From Dehalococcoidia bacterium (lineage in GTDB: Bacteria > Chloroflexota > Dehalococcoidia > GIF9 > AB-539-J10), in assembly GCA_030612165.1 (NCBI GenBank), contig JAUWOK010000010.1, positions 1 through 18,531 on the forward strand: a stretch of DNA of 18,531 nucleotides, written 5' to 3'. A model generated the notes under the pieces. That model did no database searches. It worked only from the letters and a program-made list of their open reading frames with translations, and was not told the DNA's origin. A program made the position numbers and the translations under genes. This document shows positions 1-6,255 of the stretch, piece after piece (positions within the stretch are counted from its first letter, which is position 1; each line of letters opens with the position of its first letter).

Positions 1-92
1 GTGTTGGCAATTTGCCCGTTGAGGGTAGTTCCCTTGCCTGAGCATACAACATATAGCCCATAGCTCAGCTTGTACAAAGCCTTAAGATTCAT
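1..92 (-). CDS. Flavin reductase / high-molecular-weight rubredoxin N-terminus (partial)
   Basis: Only the first 30 codons lie in the window and the gene runs off the left edge. The translation begins MNLKALYKLSYGLYVV and continues through a G-x-x-x-N-G-Q-I-A-N segment. This is the usual opening of the flavin-reductase-like FMN-binding domain (FlaRed family), found alone or fused to rubredoxin in anaerobes, where it passes electrons to oxygen- or NO-scavenging flavodiiron proteins. The ATG at 92-90 is preceded by a purine-rich GGAAGGGAG a few bases upstream, which supports this start. The gene is divergent from thiL. Whether a rubredoxin domain follows cannot be seen here. The family call rests on a short but characteristic N-terminus. 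Confidence 0.7.
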   Translation of the reverse strand, partial: MNLKALYKLSYGLYVVCSGKGTTLNGQIAN

Positions 93-135
93 TTTCACTC
101 CCTTCCTGCGGTTTCAGGGCGTTCTTAATGCTCAT
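82..135 (-). CDS. 17-codon upstream ORF / possible leader peptide
   Basis: An ATG at 135-133 preceded by GGAGG with 4 bases of spacing opens a 17-residue ORF (MSIKNALKPQEGSENES) that ends at TAA 84-82. It overlaps the flavin-reductase start by 11 bases in another frame. Its Shine-Dalgarno is better than many in this window, so ribosomes probably load here and could be coupled to the downstream gene. The peptide matches no family I know and has no run of a single amino acid that would suggest classical attenuation. It may simply be a spurious start. Confidence 0.35.
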   Translation of the reverse strand: MSIKNALKPQEGSENES

Positions 136-155
136 GTTACCTCCATGCGAATTCG

Positions 156-164
156 ATTATATCA
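156..164 (-). promoter_or_regulatory. Extended -10 promoter for the flavin-reductase gene
   Basis: On the minus strand TGA-TATAAT (164 to 156) is a perfect extended -10 element. It lies about 20 bases upstream of the GGAGG that precedes the 17-codon ORF. No good -35 is visible 16-18 bases upstream, which extended -10 promoters tolerate. Transcription would start near 149. Confidence 0.5.
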
Positions 165-208
165 TCTGGTTGCCCGCATTTCATCGCCTTGCAAGATGAT
201 TATGCATG

Positions 209-221
209 ACATAAGTTATGT
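209..221. promoter_or_regulatory. 13-bp palindrome between divergent promoters
   Basis: ACATAAGTTATGT is a perfect inverted repeat with 6-bp arms and a single central base. It lies between the divergent promoters of the flavoprotein gene (-10 at 161-156) and thiL (-10 at 280-285). It could be an operator for a small dimeric regulator. A 6-bp arm palindrome is not rare by chance, so this is tentative. Confidence 0.25.
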
Positions 222-279
222 TTAAGCAATGAGGCAAGGCATTGGGATTACCATGTCACCTGTCCACTGCCCCAGATGC

Positions 280-285
280 TATAAT
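280..285 (+). promoter_or_regulatory. TATAAT -10 box of the thiL operon
   Basis: A consensus TATAAT lies 10 bases upstream of the thiL ATG at 296. Transcription would then begin about at 292-296, leaving little or no 5' leader. No Shine-Dalgarno is visible before the ATG, which fits leaderless or near-leaderless translation. The -35 region (around 254-262) is weak. Confidence 0.5.
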
Positions 286-295
286 GCGATACGTT

Positions 296-1324
296 ATGAA
301 ACTATCTGAACTGGGCGAATTTGGGTTAATTGATGCCATCAATGACACCATCAACGAATCCAGGGTTGTTACCCAGCCATCATGGCAAAAACTCATAATC
401 GGCATCGGCGACGATGCCGCCGCCTGGCATACAGATACCTCCCTTCAACTAGCAACGACGGATAGCCTGGTACAGGATGTGCATTTCGATCTGGACACCA
501 TCACCTGGGAAGAACTGGGCTGGAAAGCGCTAGCCATAAACCTGAGCGACATCGCCGCCATGGGAAGCATCCCTCTATATGCCCTGGTTTCGCTATTCCT
601 GCCAAGCGAACTGGAAACAGAGGACATTCTCAAGTTCTACCGTGGCATGATGCGGCTGGCAGGAAATTTCGGGGTGGCTATCGCCGGCGGCAATATCTCT
701 AAAGCCTCACACATAATCATCTCCATTACCCTGCTGGGTGAAGCACAAGATAACCCACTTCTTAAACGCTCGACAGCTTCCATCGGCGAGCAAATAGCTG
801 TCACCGGCTACCTGGGACTGGCTGCCGGAGGGCTGAAAATGCTGCAACAAAAAATGGCATTGGAGGATAAAGCATCCAGTACCCTGAGGCATGGCCTCTT
901 CTTGCCTGTGCCACGAGTAAAAGAGGGGCAGACCCTGGTATCCCAGGGAGTCAAGGCCGCTATAGATATAAGCGACGGCCTCGTCGCAGACCTCTATCAT
1001 ATATGCGATGCCAGCAATGTTAGCGCCGTGATACGAACAGACATGGTGCCCACGCATCCCACGATTCAGGCCTGTTTTCCCGATTACCTTAATCTGGCCT
1101 TATACGGCGGAGAGGATTACGAACTCCTTTTCACCGCTGGCAAAGATACCGTTGAGAACATCAAACATGCATTGGATTGTCCCGTAACTGTTATCGGCGA
1201 AATTACGAAAAAAGAAGGGACAGCGTCGGTAAAACTGACAAACGGCAAAGGGGAGACCATCCCCGGAGAAAGAAAAGGCTGGGAGCATTTTAAAAATGGC
1301 AAGTCTAACACTCCTCTCCCATAG
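296..1324 (+). CDS. thiL: Thiamine-monophosphate kinase ThiL
   Basis: ThiL phosphorylates thiamine monophosphate with ATP to give thiamine diphosphate, the last step of cofactor synthesis. The 342-residue product has the PurM/ThiL layout in order: GDDAA (about 38-43), TDS..Q.VHF (55-64), NLSDIAAMG (82-90), GGNIS (131-135), DISDG (224-228) and GGEDYEL (271-277). The first three are the Mg/ATP-binding signatures. The usual GGD of the family is GGN here. An in-frame TTG at 242 and ATG at 284 exist, but 284 lies inside the likely -10 box, so I chose 296. The 3' end overlaps tsaE by 29 bases, placing it first in the thiL-tsaE-tsaB operon. Confidence 0.93.
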   Translation: MKLSELGEFGLIDAINDTINESRVVTQPSWQKLIIGIGDDAAAWHTDTSLQLATTDSLVQDVHFDLDTITWEELGWKALAINLSDIAAMGSIPLYALVSLFLPSELETEDILKFYRGMMRLAGNFGVAIAGGNISKASHIIISITLLGEAQDNPLLKRSTASIGEQIAVTGYLGLAAGGLKMLQQKMALEDKASSTLRHGLFLPVPRVKEGQTLVSQGVKAAIDISDGLVADLYHICDASNVSAVIRTDMVPTHPTIQACFPDYLNLALYGGEDYELLFTAGKDTVENIKHALDCPVTVIGEITKKEGTASVKLTNGKGETIPGERKGWEHFKNGKSNTPLP

Positions 1325-1781
1325 CCCGGAGCAAACCCATCGGCTGGGTTACTGGCTGGGAAAGCTGGCTCAGGAAAATGATATTTTTCTCCTCTCAGGC
1401 ATGCTGGGAACAGGCAAAACTTGCCTGGTTCAGGGTATTGCCCAGGGCCTTAATATAAAAGAAAAGGTCACCAGCCCTTCTTTTGCGCTGGTCAAGGAAT
1501 ACTCTGGCAGAATGCCTTTATACCATGTAGATCTGTATCGGCTTGACCAGATAGAGGAGATTATCGGCCTGGGGCTGGAGGAATATTTTGCCACCAGAGG
1601 AGTTTGCGCCATAGAATGGGCAGAAAGAGGACTAAACGAGTTGCCTGTAGAGAATTTATCCATAGAGTTAAACTATTCGCTTGATTCTAAAACAGAACGC
1701 TCCATCACTTTTACCCCCACGGGCAGCCGCTATATAGAATTGATTGAGCAGTTAAAGTTAAACTTTAAGGGAGAGGAATGA
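1296..1781 (+). CDS. tsaE: tRNA t6A synthesis ATPase TsaE
   Basis: TsaE (formerly YjeE) is the P-loop ATPase that cycles the TsaB-TsaD complex during N6-threonylcarbamoyladenosine formation at position 37 of ANN-decoding tRNAs. The 161-residue length is normal. Visible motifs are the Walker A GMLGTGKT (35-42), SPSFALV (60-66) at the switch I position, HVDLYR (77-82) with the conserved Asp, GLEEYF (93-98) and IEWAER (106-111), whose Trp and Glu are family markers. The ATG at 1296 lies inside thiL, with a GGGAG about 10 bases upstream. The stop overlaps the tsaB start, so translational coupling is likely. Confidence 0.93.
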   Translation: MASLTLLSHSPEQTHRLGYWLGKLAQENDIFLLSGMLGTGKTCLVQGIAQGLNIKEKVTSPSFALVKEYSGRMPLYHVDLYRLDQIEEIIGLGLEEYFATRGVCAIEWAERGLNELPVENLSIELNYSLDSKTERSITFTPTGSRYIELIEQLKLNFKGEE

Positions 1782-2494
1782 TGGAATTAGCTCTGGATAC
1801 TTCGTCAAGCACAATCAGCATCGCCGTATCTCGACAAGGCAAAGTTGTAAACGAGCTTACCTGGCAGACCAGGCGGAACCACACCATAGAACTGATTCCC
1901 GGCATAACTTACCTTTTGGGACAGGCCGGCATCACGGCAAGCTCCCTGGAAGCAATCTTTGTAGCCAGGGGGCCGGGTAGCTTCAACGGTTTACGGGTAG
2001 GAATAAGCACAGCCAAAGGCCTCGCTTTCGCCCTGAAGATACCCTTGCTCGGCATAAGCACACTGGAAGCTGCCGCCTATCCTTTCGCCTGTACAGGACT
2101 GCCCCTGTATCCTCTCCACGCCGCCGGACGTGGCGAGATCGCCACAGCCACCTACCAGCAAATCGGCGAAGAATGGCATTCTCTGGAAACAGAACATTTG
2201 ACCACACTGGAAGCACTGTGCCTGCAAATCAAGCAAAAATCGCTGATCTGTGGCGAGCTTTCCCCGGAGATGGAGGAGGAAATACAACTCAAATCCGGAG
2301 ACCAGGTTACGATACCCGGGGCGACAGCCCGGTTGCGTCGCGCCGGCTTTCTCAGTAGCCTGGGATGGGAAAAATTAAGCAGCGGGAGGCAGGACAATCT
2401 GGTAACTCTACAACCCCTGTACCTCCGCCCCCCACATATCACACAGCCCAAAAGGAGCTTTTCTCCCCTTGCCACCAAGAATATCAACGGGTAG
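1778..2494 (+). CDS. tsaB: tRNA t6A synthesis protein TsaB
   Basis: TsaB (YeaZ) is the ASKHA-fold scaffold that binds the catalytic subunit TsaD in the t6A complex. The N-terminus MELALDTSS carries the first ASKHA beta-hairpin with its conserved Asp. ARGPGSFNGLRVG (around residue 66-78) matches the family signature GPGSFTGLRIG, with Asn replacing Thr. Adjacent ATGs at 1778 and 1781 are both possible, and GGGAGAGG lies just upstream. The 238 residues fit the family. The tsaE TGA overlaps the start. TsaD and RimI, frequent neighbours, are not in the window, so the operon ends here. Confidence 0.92.
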   Translation: MMELALDTSSSTISIAVSRQGKVVNELTWQTRRNHTIELIPGITYLLGQAGITASSLEAIFVARGPGSFNGLRVGISTAKGLAFALKIPLLGISTLEAAAYPFACTGLPLYPLHAAGRGEIATATYQQIGEEWHSLETEHLTTLEALCLQIKQKSLICGELSPEMEEEIQLKSGDQVTIPGATARLRRAGFLSSLGWEKLSSGRQDNLVTLQPLYLRPPHITQPKRSFSPLATKNING

Positions 2495-2715
2495 AACCTC
2501 GAGGAAGAAGCACTTTAGCTTTGATGTGCTTTGAGTTCACCTGGGAGAGGCGCTAACCTGGGGCAACCTATTCAAAGGTCAAAAAGCTGATGATACGCAG
2601 CAAAACCTGGATAGTTAGCGGAGTTGGACGACCTGGGAAGACAGGGGCCTCAACGAAACGTCAAGATGTTGAATAAGGGCTCGCCAATGGAGACCTTGAA
2701 AGCCTGCAAAAGCTC
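2495..2715 (+). other. Gene-free stretch with structured-RNA character (possible group II intron domain I remnant)
   Basis: No convincing protein lies in these 221 bases. Successive short complementary pairs are visible: AAGCAC/GTGCTT (2508-2513, 2526-2531), ACCT/AGGT (2566-2569, 2576-2579), GCTG/CAGC (2586-2589, 2598-2601), CCTG/CAGG (2632-2635, 2642-2645) and TCAAC/GTTGA (2650-2654, 2668-2672). GGCG (2549-2552) could close onto CGCC (2682-2685). From about 2560 to 2680 the order of short motifs (CAACCTA, AGCTGATGATACG, TGGATAG, AGCGGAGTT, AAGACAGG, CAAGATGTTGAATAAGG) recalls domain I of IIA/IIB group II introns such as Ll.LtrB. There is no intron reverse transcriptase and no domain V hairpin nearby, so it would be a truncated remnant. 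The resemblance is from memory. Confidence 0.3.
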
Positions 2716-4098
2716 TCAGCGTATCTTCCCTCTGGCCAGCGACGCAAATATACCACTGAAGCAAAGAATGGCGAAGATGATAAACGATGTTTTCATACTA
2801 TCCAGGAAAAGTGAATAGTATTCAGGGGTAATTTGAACCCTCCCAATGTACAAGGTAAACATCAGCATAGCGACTCCCATGCTGAACACCATTCCAACCT
2901 GGCGCATTGTTGCCACCATTGCCGAGGCTACTCCGTAAGCTCTTTCTGAAACAGAACTCATAACTGCATTTGTATTAGGAGATGAAAAAAGGGCAAAGCC
3001 AAACCCAATCAGAACCAAGGTGCCTGTAATAAACTCCAAAGGAGTTTCTCTATTTAGAAAAATGAACAGGACGAGCCCTGCGGTTGTCAGCGCCATTCCC
3101 GCTGAGGCAATTACTCTCGGTTCAACTCTATCCGAAAGCCTGCCGGCAAGCGGTGAAAAAATAGCCTGTGTGGCAGGCATGGCTACCAGAATGAAGCCCG
3201 CACTTTGAGGATCAAGCCCCTTTACATACTGCAAATAAAGACTCAGAAGAAAAACCACGGCAAATGTAGCGCTATAGTTAATCAACGCCGCCAGATTAGA
3301 GAATGCGAAGGCTCTGTTATTCCTGAAAAGGTTTATATCCAGGATCGGGCTTGCGGCTTTCATTTCCCATCTGGTGAATGCCGAAAGCCCCGCGACGCCT
3401 GCTACAATCAACCACACTCCGGGCATTGCCGGCAAAAGAGTAAACCCGTATATTAGTGCTATCAGCGCAAAGCTATAAAGTACGGAGCCAGTAAAATCAA
3501 ACTTCTCTCCTCCTGCTCCAGTCCAATCCCCTTTCAGTTTCCACAAAACGACAGCGATAACTATCAATCCCAGAGGCACATTTACGAGGAAGACACTTCT
3601 CCAGCCAAAATGCTGCGTGAGAACTCCACCCAGAACCGGTCCCAAGGAAAGTCCAATATAAGTCGCAGTGACATTTATCCCCAGAGCTTTTCCTCTCTCG
3701 CCAGCAGGATATGCTGAGGTAAGCATGGCTACTCCCGTCCCGGCAAGCATTGAGGTGCCTACTCCTTGCAAAACCCGAAAGGAGATAAGCATGGCAGCGG
3801 AACTGGCAATTCCCGAAAGAAGCGAGGAAATCGTGAAGACGATTATGCCATATAAGAATATCTTCTTCCTTCCATACATGTCCGCTATCCTGCCAAAAGG
3901 GACAAGAAAAGCCGCGGAAGACAGTAGATAGGCAGTGGCAACCCAGCCCAACATGATTGCATTTAATGATAATTCCTGCCCGATTGAGGGTAGCGCAATA
4001 TTGACAGAAGAACCCATGAAGGGGAAGAAAAAGGCAGACATTGTGGTAACCAGCAAGACAAGTCCTTTGCTCGTATTATTGTCTGCACGGCTATGCAT
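2716..4098 (-). CDS. DHA2-type MFS drug:H+ antiporter, 14 TM
   Basis: A 460-residue inner-membrane transporter of the EmrB/QacA (DHA2) branch of the major facilitator superfamily, probably exporting toxic compounds by proton antiport. I count 14 hydrophobic segments by eye. Motif D1-like SSVNIALPSIG lies in TM1, motif A GRIADMYGRKKIF in the loop after TM2, and the antiporter motif C GLSLGPVLGGVL in TM5, followed by GWRSVFLVNVPLG typical of DHA2. No MFP (EmrA-like) partner or regulator is adjacent, so the substrate is unknown. The gene stands alone, opposite to both neighbours. The ATG at 4098 has no Shine-Dalgarno but sits 7 bases after a consensus -10, suggesting a leaderless message. Confidence 0.9.
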   Translation of the reverse strand: MHSRADNNTSKGLVLLVTTMSAFFFPFMGSSVNIALPSIGQELSLNAIMLGWVATAYLLSSAAFLVPFGRIADMYGRKKIFLYGIIVFTISSLLSGIASSAAMLISFRVLQGVGTSMLAGTGVAMLTSAYPAGERGKALGINVTATYIGLSLGPVLGGVLTQHFGWRSVFLVNVPLGLIVIAVVLWKLKGDWTGAGGEKFDFTGSVLYSFALIALIYGFTLLPAMPGVWLIVAGVAGLSAFTRWEMKAASPILDINLFRNNRAFAFSNLAALINYSATFAVVFLLSLYLQYVKGLDPQSAGFILVAMPATQAIFSPLAGRLSDRVEPRVIASAGMALTTAGLVLFIFLNRETPLEFITGTLVLIGFGFALFSSPNTNAVMSSVSERAYGVASAMVATMRQVGMVFSMGVAMLMFTLYIGRVQITPEYYSLFLDSMKTSFIIFAILCFSGIFASLARGKIR

Positions 4099-4105
4099 AC
4101 CGATT

Positions 4106-4111
4106 ATTATA
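4106..4111 (-). promoter_or_regulatory. TATAAT -10 box directly upstream of the MFS gene
   Basis: On the minus strand TATAAT (4111 to 4106) ends 7 bases before the ATG at 4098. The predicted transcription start coincides with the start codon. The -35 region (around 4129-4134) is poor. The arrangement mirrors the one at thiL, including the preceding GC. Confidence 0.5.
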
Positions 4112-4212
4112 GCTTCTGAGAGAGAGTGTTGCTAGAATAGGCAAAAGACGGAAGGCAATGCGCTCCTGAATGTTGAACAGTGACACATCACGAGAAGAGA
4201 AAGGAAAAACAA

Positions 4213-5277
4213 ATGGCAAAAACAGAATCAGAAGGCTCCGGCACCAACCTTTGTTTCGCCTGCGGTGCACAGAACCCTATCGGGCTTAAACTAAAGCCTG
4301 TTCACCACGAAGGAAAGGTAACGGCAGACTTTACCCCTGGCAAGTATCACCAGGGTTGGAATAACACGATACATGGGGGAATTCTTTACACACTCTTAGA
4401 CGAGATAACCGCTTACGCCCTCCTCTGTTCGGGAATCGCCCAATGCGTTACCGCAAAGAGCAGCGTCCGCTTCAAACACATGGCGCAGGTAGGGGAAACA
4501 ATTCACATAACCGGCTGGGTCACCAAATTAACAAAAAGATTAGCGGAGACAAGAGGAGCGCTCAAACTAGAAGATGATTCTACTATAGCTGAAATTGAAT
4601 CTTTATTCTATATTGTGAACCCGTCGAAAAGAGCAATCATCTGGGACATGGATGGAGTAATTGCCGATACGGCTCTCTTCCATTTCAAAGCATGGGAAGA
4701 AATTCTGGCTCGCAGGAAAATATCTCTCTCCTGGGATCTTTTTATCAGCATGTTCGGCATGAGAAACGATACCTTTGTACGCAAGCTTCTGGGAGAGAAG
4801 ATAGCTGAAAAAGAAATCCCGGCGATAGTACAGGAGAAAGAAAGCCTTTTTAAAGAAAAAGCAAGGCATCATGTGAAGCCTTTCCCTGGAGTCATCAACC
4901 TGCTGGAGGCCGTTAAAAAAGGAAATTTCAAACAAGCGCTGGCCTCTTCCGCCCCCAGAGAAAATATCGATTTTATCTTGCAAGAGTTGAAGATAGAGGA
5001 CCTTTTTCACTGCACTGTTTCCGGCCATGAGGTAAGCAAAGGCAAACCCGACCCTCAAATATTTCTGCTGGCTGCAGAAAAGATGGGAGTCGTCCCGTCA
5101 GATTGCGAGGTAATAGAGGACTCTCCCTACGGAATCAGGGCAGCAAGGGCGGCCGGAATGAGCTGCCTGGCCGTCAGCAACACCCACAACGCAAAGGACC
5201 TGAAACAGGCAGACAAGATAGTTGCTTCCCTGGAGAAAATGGACCTGATTGCCCTGTTTTACAATATGATGCCATAA
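4213..5277 (+). CDS. Hotdog thioesterase (PaaI-like) fused to a beta-phosphoglucomutase-like HAD hydrolase
   Basis: One 354-residue reading frame carries two enzymes. Residues 1-134 are a PaaI/4HBT hotdog thioesterase: a CFAC head with NPIGLKL (14-27), then NTIHGG...LLDE (51-64) with the family His and Asp, ending in a typical last strand. Residues 137-354 are a HAD subfamily IA phosphatase/phosphomutase: WDMDGV (nucleophile D145, acid/base D147), ASS (244-246, motif II), KGKPDP (276-281, motif III Lys) and EDSPYG (302-307, motif IV). Both active sites look intact. The ATG at 4213 has AAGGA upstream and is preferred over the in-frame GTG at 4180. Codon 135 is a GTG at the exact domain boundary. 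The substrates are unknown. The ndk gene follows 49 bases downstream. Confidence 0.88.
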   Translation: MAKTESEGSGTNLCFACGAQNPIGLKLKPVHHEGKVTADFTPGKYHQGWNNTIHGGILYTLLDEITAYALLCSGIAQCVTAKSSVRFKHMAQVGETIHITGWVTKLTKRLAETRGALKLEDDSTIAEIESLFYIVNPSKRAIIWDMDGVIADTALFHFKAWEEILARRKISLSWDLFISMFGMRNDTFVRKLLGEKIAEKEIPAIVQEKESLFKEKARHHVKPFPGVINLLEAVKKGNFKQALASSAPRENIDFILQELKIEDLFHCTVSGHEVSKGKPDPQIFLLAAEKMGVVPSDCEVIEDSPYGIRAARAAGMSCLAVSNTHNAKDLKQADKIVASLEKMDLIALFYNMMP

Positions 5278-5326
5278 TATATGCTCACAACCCGGTGCGG
5301 GAAATTCATTTACGAGGAGAATTATT

Positions 5327-5773
5327 ATGGAAAAGAGCTTGATTTTAATTAAACCTGATGCCCTGCAGCGGGGGTTGGCAGGAGAGATACTCTCTCGCTT
5401 TGAGAAAAAGGGCATGAAAATCATCGCCATGAAAATGCTGCACATGGACAGAAAACTGGCGGAGCAACACTACAGCATCCATAAAGGAAAGGGGTTTTTT
5501 GCCGAGTTGATAAATTACATCACCTCCTCCCCTATTATCGCTGTAGTTCTCCAGGGAAAATCCGCGGTGGAAGTAATAAGAAAAACTCTGGGAGAGACCG
5601 ATCCCGCTAAAGCTTCGCCTGGCACTGTCAGAGGAGATTTCGGGCTTGATATCGGCTACAATCTGGCGCACGGCTCGGATTCAATAGAGAACGCCCGCAA
5701 AGAAATCAGTCTCTTTTTTGGAACAGCTGAATTAGTGGATTATTCTCGCGACATCGACAGGTGGATACAGTAG
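5327..5773 (+). CDS. ndk: Nucleoside-diphosphate kinase
   Basis: Ndk transfers the gamma-phosphate between nucleoside tri- and diphosphates through a phosphohistidine, balancing NTP and dNTP pools in the cytosol. The 148-residue protein is full length. It shows LILIKPDA (K9) at the N-terminus, the TDPAKASPGTVRGDF segment (91-105) and the catalytic NLAHGSDS with H115. The ATG has a GAGGAG about 8 bases upstream. A CCCG-GTG-CGGG mini-hairpin lies in the short gap after the fusion gene and may influence readthrough. The 3' end faces rsfS with only 6 bases between the stop codons. Confidence 0.96.
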   Translation: MEKSLILIKPDALQRGLAGEILSRFEKKGMKIIAMKMLHMDRKLAEQHYSIHKGKGFFAELINYITSSPIIAVVLQGKSAVEVIRKTLGETDPAKASPGTVRGDFGLDIGYNLAHGSDSIENARKEISLFFGTAELVDYSRDIDRWIQ

Positions 5774-5779
5774 AGAAAA

Positions 5780-6124
5780 TCACTGAATCCTGACCACGGG
5801 AAGCGCATCAGGCCACACAGCATCCAGTTGATAGTAGTCCCGCTCGGCTTGCCCGAATACATGCACAACAACTGAGCCAAAATCACCGACAAGCCAGCCC
5901 GAAGAGGACTCCCCTTCCTTGTGAAGGGGAGGAACTCCTTTCTCCTTCAAAGCCCGCGAAACCCCCTGCCAGATAGCCTCTAGCTGACGATCGCTTTCTC
6001 CGCTACAGATAACGACATAATCTGTAAAGGAGCACACCTCCCCCACAGCAAGCATGACGATATCGCCTGCTTGCTTTTCCTCGGCGGCTTCCACCACTAA
6101 ACGCGCTACTTCTCTGGTTTTCAG
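5780..6124 (-). CDS. rsfS: Ribosome silencing factor RsfS (Iojap family), probable CTG start
   Basis: RsfS binds ribosomal protein uL14 and blocks subunit joining when nutrients are scarce. Family motifs are FTDYVVICSGESDRQ, the EG...GWLVGDFGSVVVHVF strand region and R-DYYQLDAVW near the C-terminus. The first canonical start is the GTG at 6097, which gives 105 residues and cuts into the N-terminal helix. Upstream, the same frame continues back to a TGA at 6160-6158 and encodes KTREVARLVVEAAEEKQA, the normal RsfS opening, without any ATG, GTG or TTG. A CTG at 6124-6122 lies 9 bases after a GAGGAG and gives the natural start (114 residues), so I place it there. An ATC at 6130 is a weaker alternative. 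Confidence 0.88.
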   Translation of the reverse strand: MKTREVARLVVEAAEEKQAGDIVMLAVGEVCSFTDYVVICSGESDRQLEAIWQGVSRALKEKGVPPLHKEGESSSGWLVGDFGSVVVHVFGQAERDYYQLDAVWPDALPVVRIQ

Positions 6125-6151
6125 AAAGATTTTCTCCTCTTTTATTTTATT

Positions 6152-6157
6152 ATTGTA
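6152..6157 (-). promoter_or_regulatory. Extended -10 promoter for rsfS
   Basis: TGA-TACAAT on the minus strand, with TACAAT at 6157-6152, is one mismatch from the consensus -10 and carries the extended TG. It lies upstream of the GAGGAG and CTG proposed for rsfS. No clear -35 is visible. Confidence 0.35.
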
Positions 6158-6211
6158 TCACTTTGCATAACTATGCTGCCATCTGCTCAAAATAGAGGAC
6201 AGCAAGAAACT

Positions 6212-6241
6212 TTGACCGACAAAGAGACTCTGCTCTATTAT
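6212..6241 (+). promoter_or_regulatory. Sigma-70-type promoter of the endonuclease IV-like gene
   Basis: TTGACC (6212-6217), an 18-base spacer and TATTAT (6236-6241) make one of the best sigma-70-like promoters in the window. Predicted transcription begins around 6248, just before GGAGAAA and the ATG at 6256. That rules against the in-frame TTG at 6247 as the start. Confidence 0.6.
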
Positions 6242-6255
6242 TAAGCTTGGAGAAA

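Noticed and set aside
242..295. Upstream extension of thiL from a TTG at 242 (18 more codons)
   Set aside because: The extension covers the probable -10 box TATAAT, is not ThiL-like, and has no ribosome-binding site.
2507..2532. CIRCE-like element or intrinsic terminator after tsaB
   Set aside because: The arms AAGCAC-N12-GTGCTT do not match CIRCE (TTAGCACTC-N9-GAGTGCTAA), and no T-run follows the stem.
2624..2818. 64-codon plus-strand ORF after tsaB
   Set aside because: It begins in the structured gene-free stretch and ends inside the MFS gene on the other strand. The product resembles nothing and has no Shine-Dalgarno.
2716..4098. MFS gene as cargo of a mobile element
   Set aside because: No transposase, terminal inverted repeats or target duplications are visible around it, although its lone reversed orientation is suggestive.
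4603..5058. 151-codon minus-strand ORF opposite the HAD domain
   Set aside because: It is the complement of clearly conserved HAD motifs and contains no recognisable domain.
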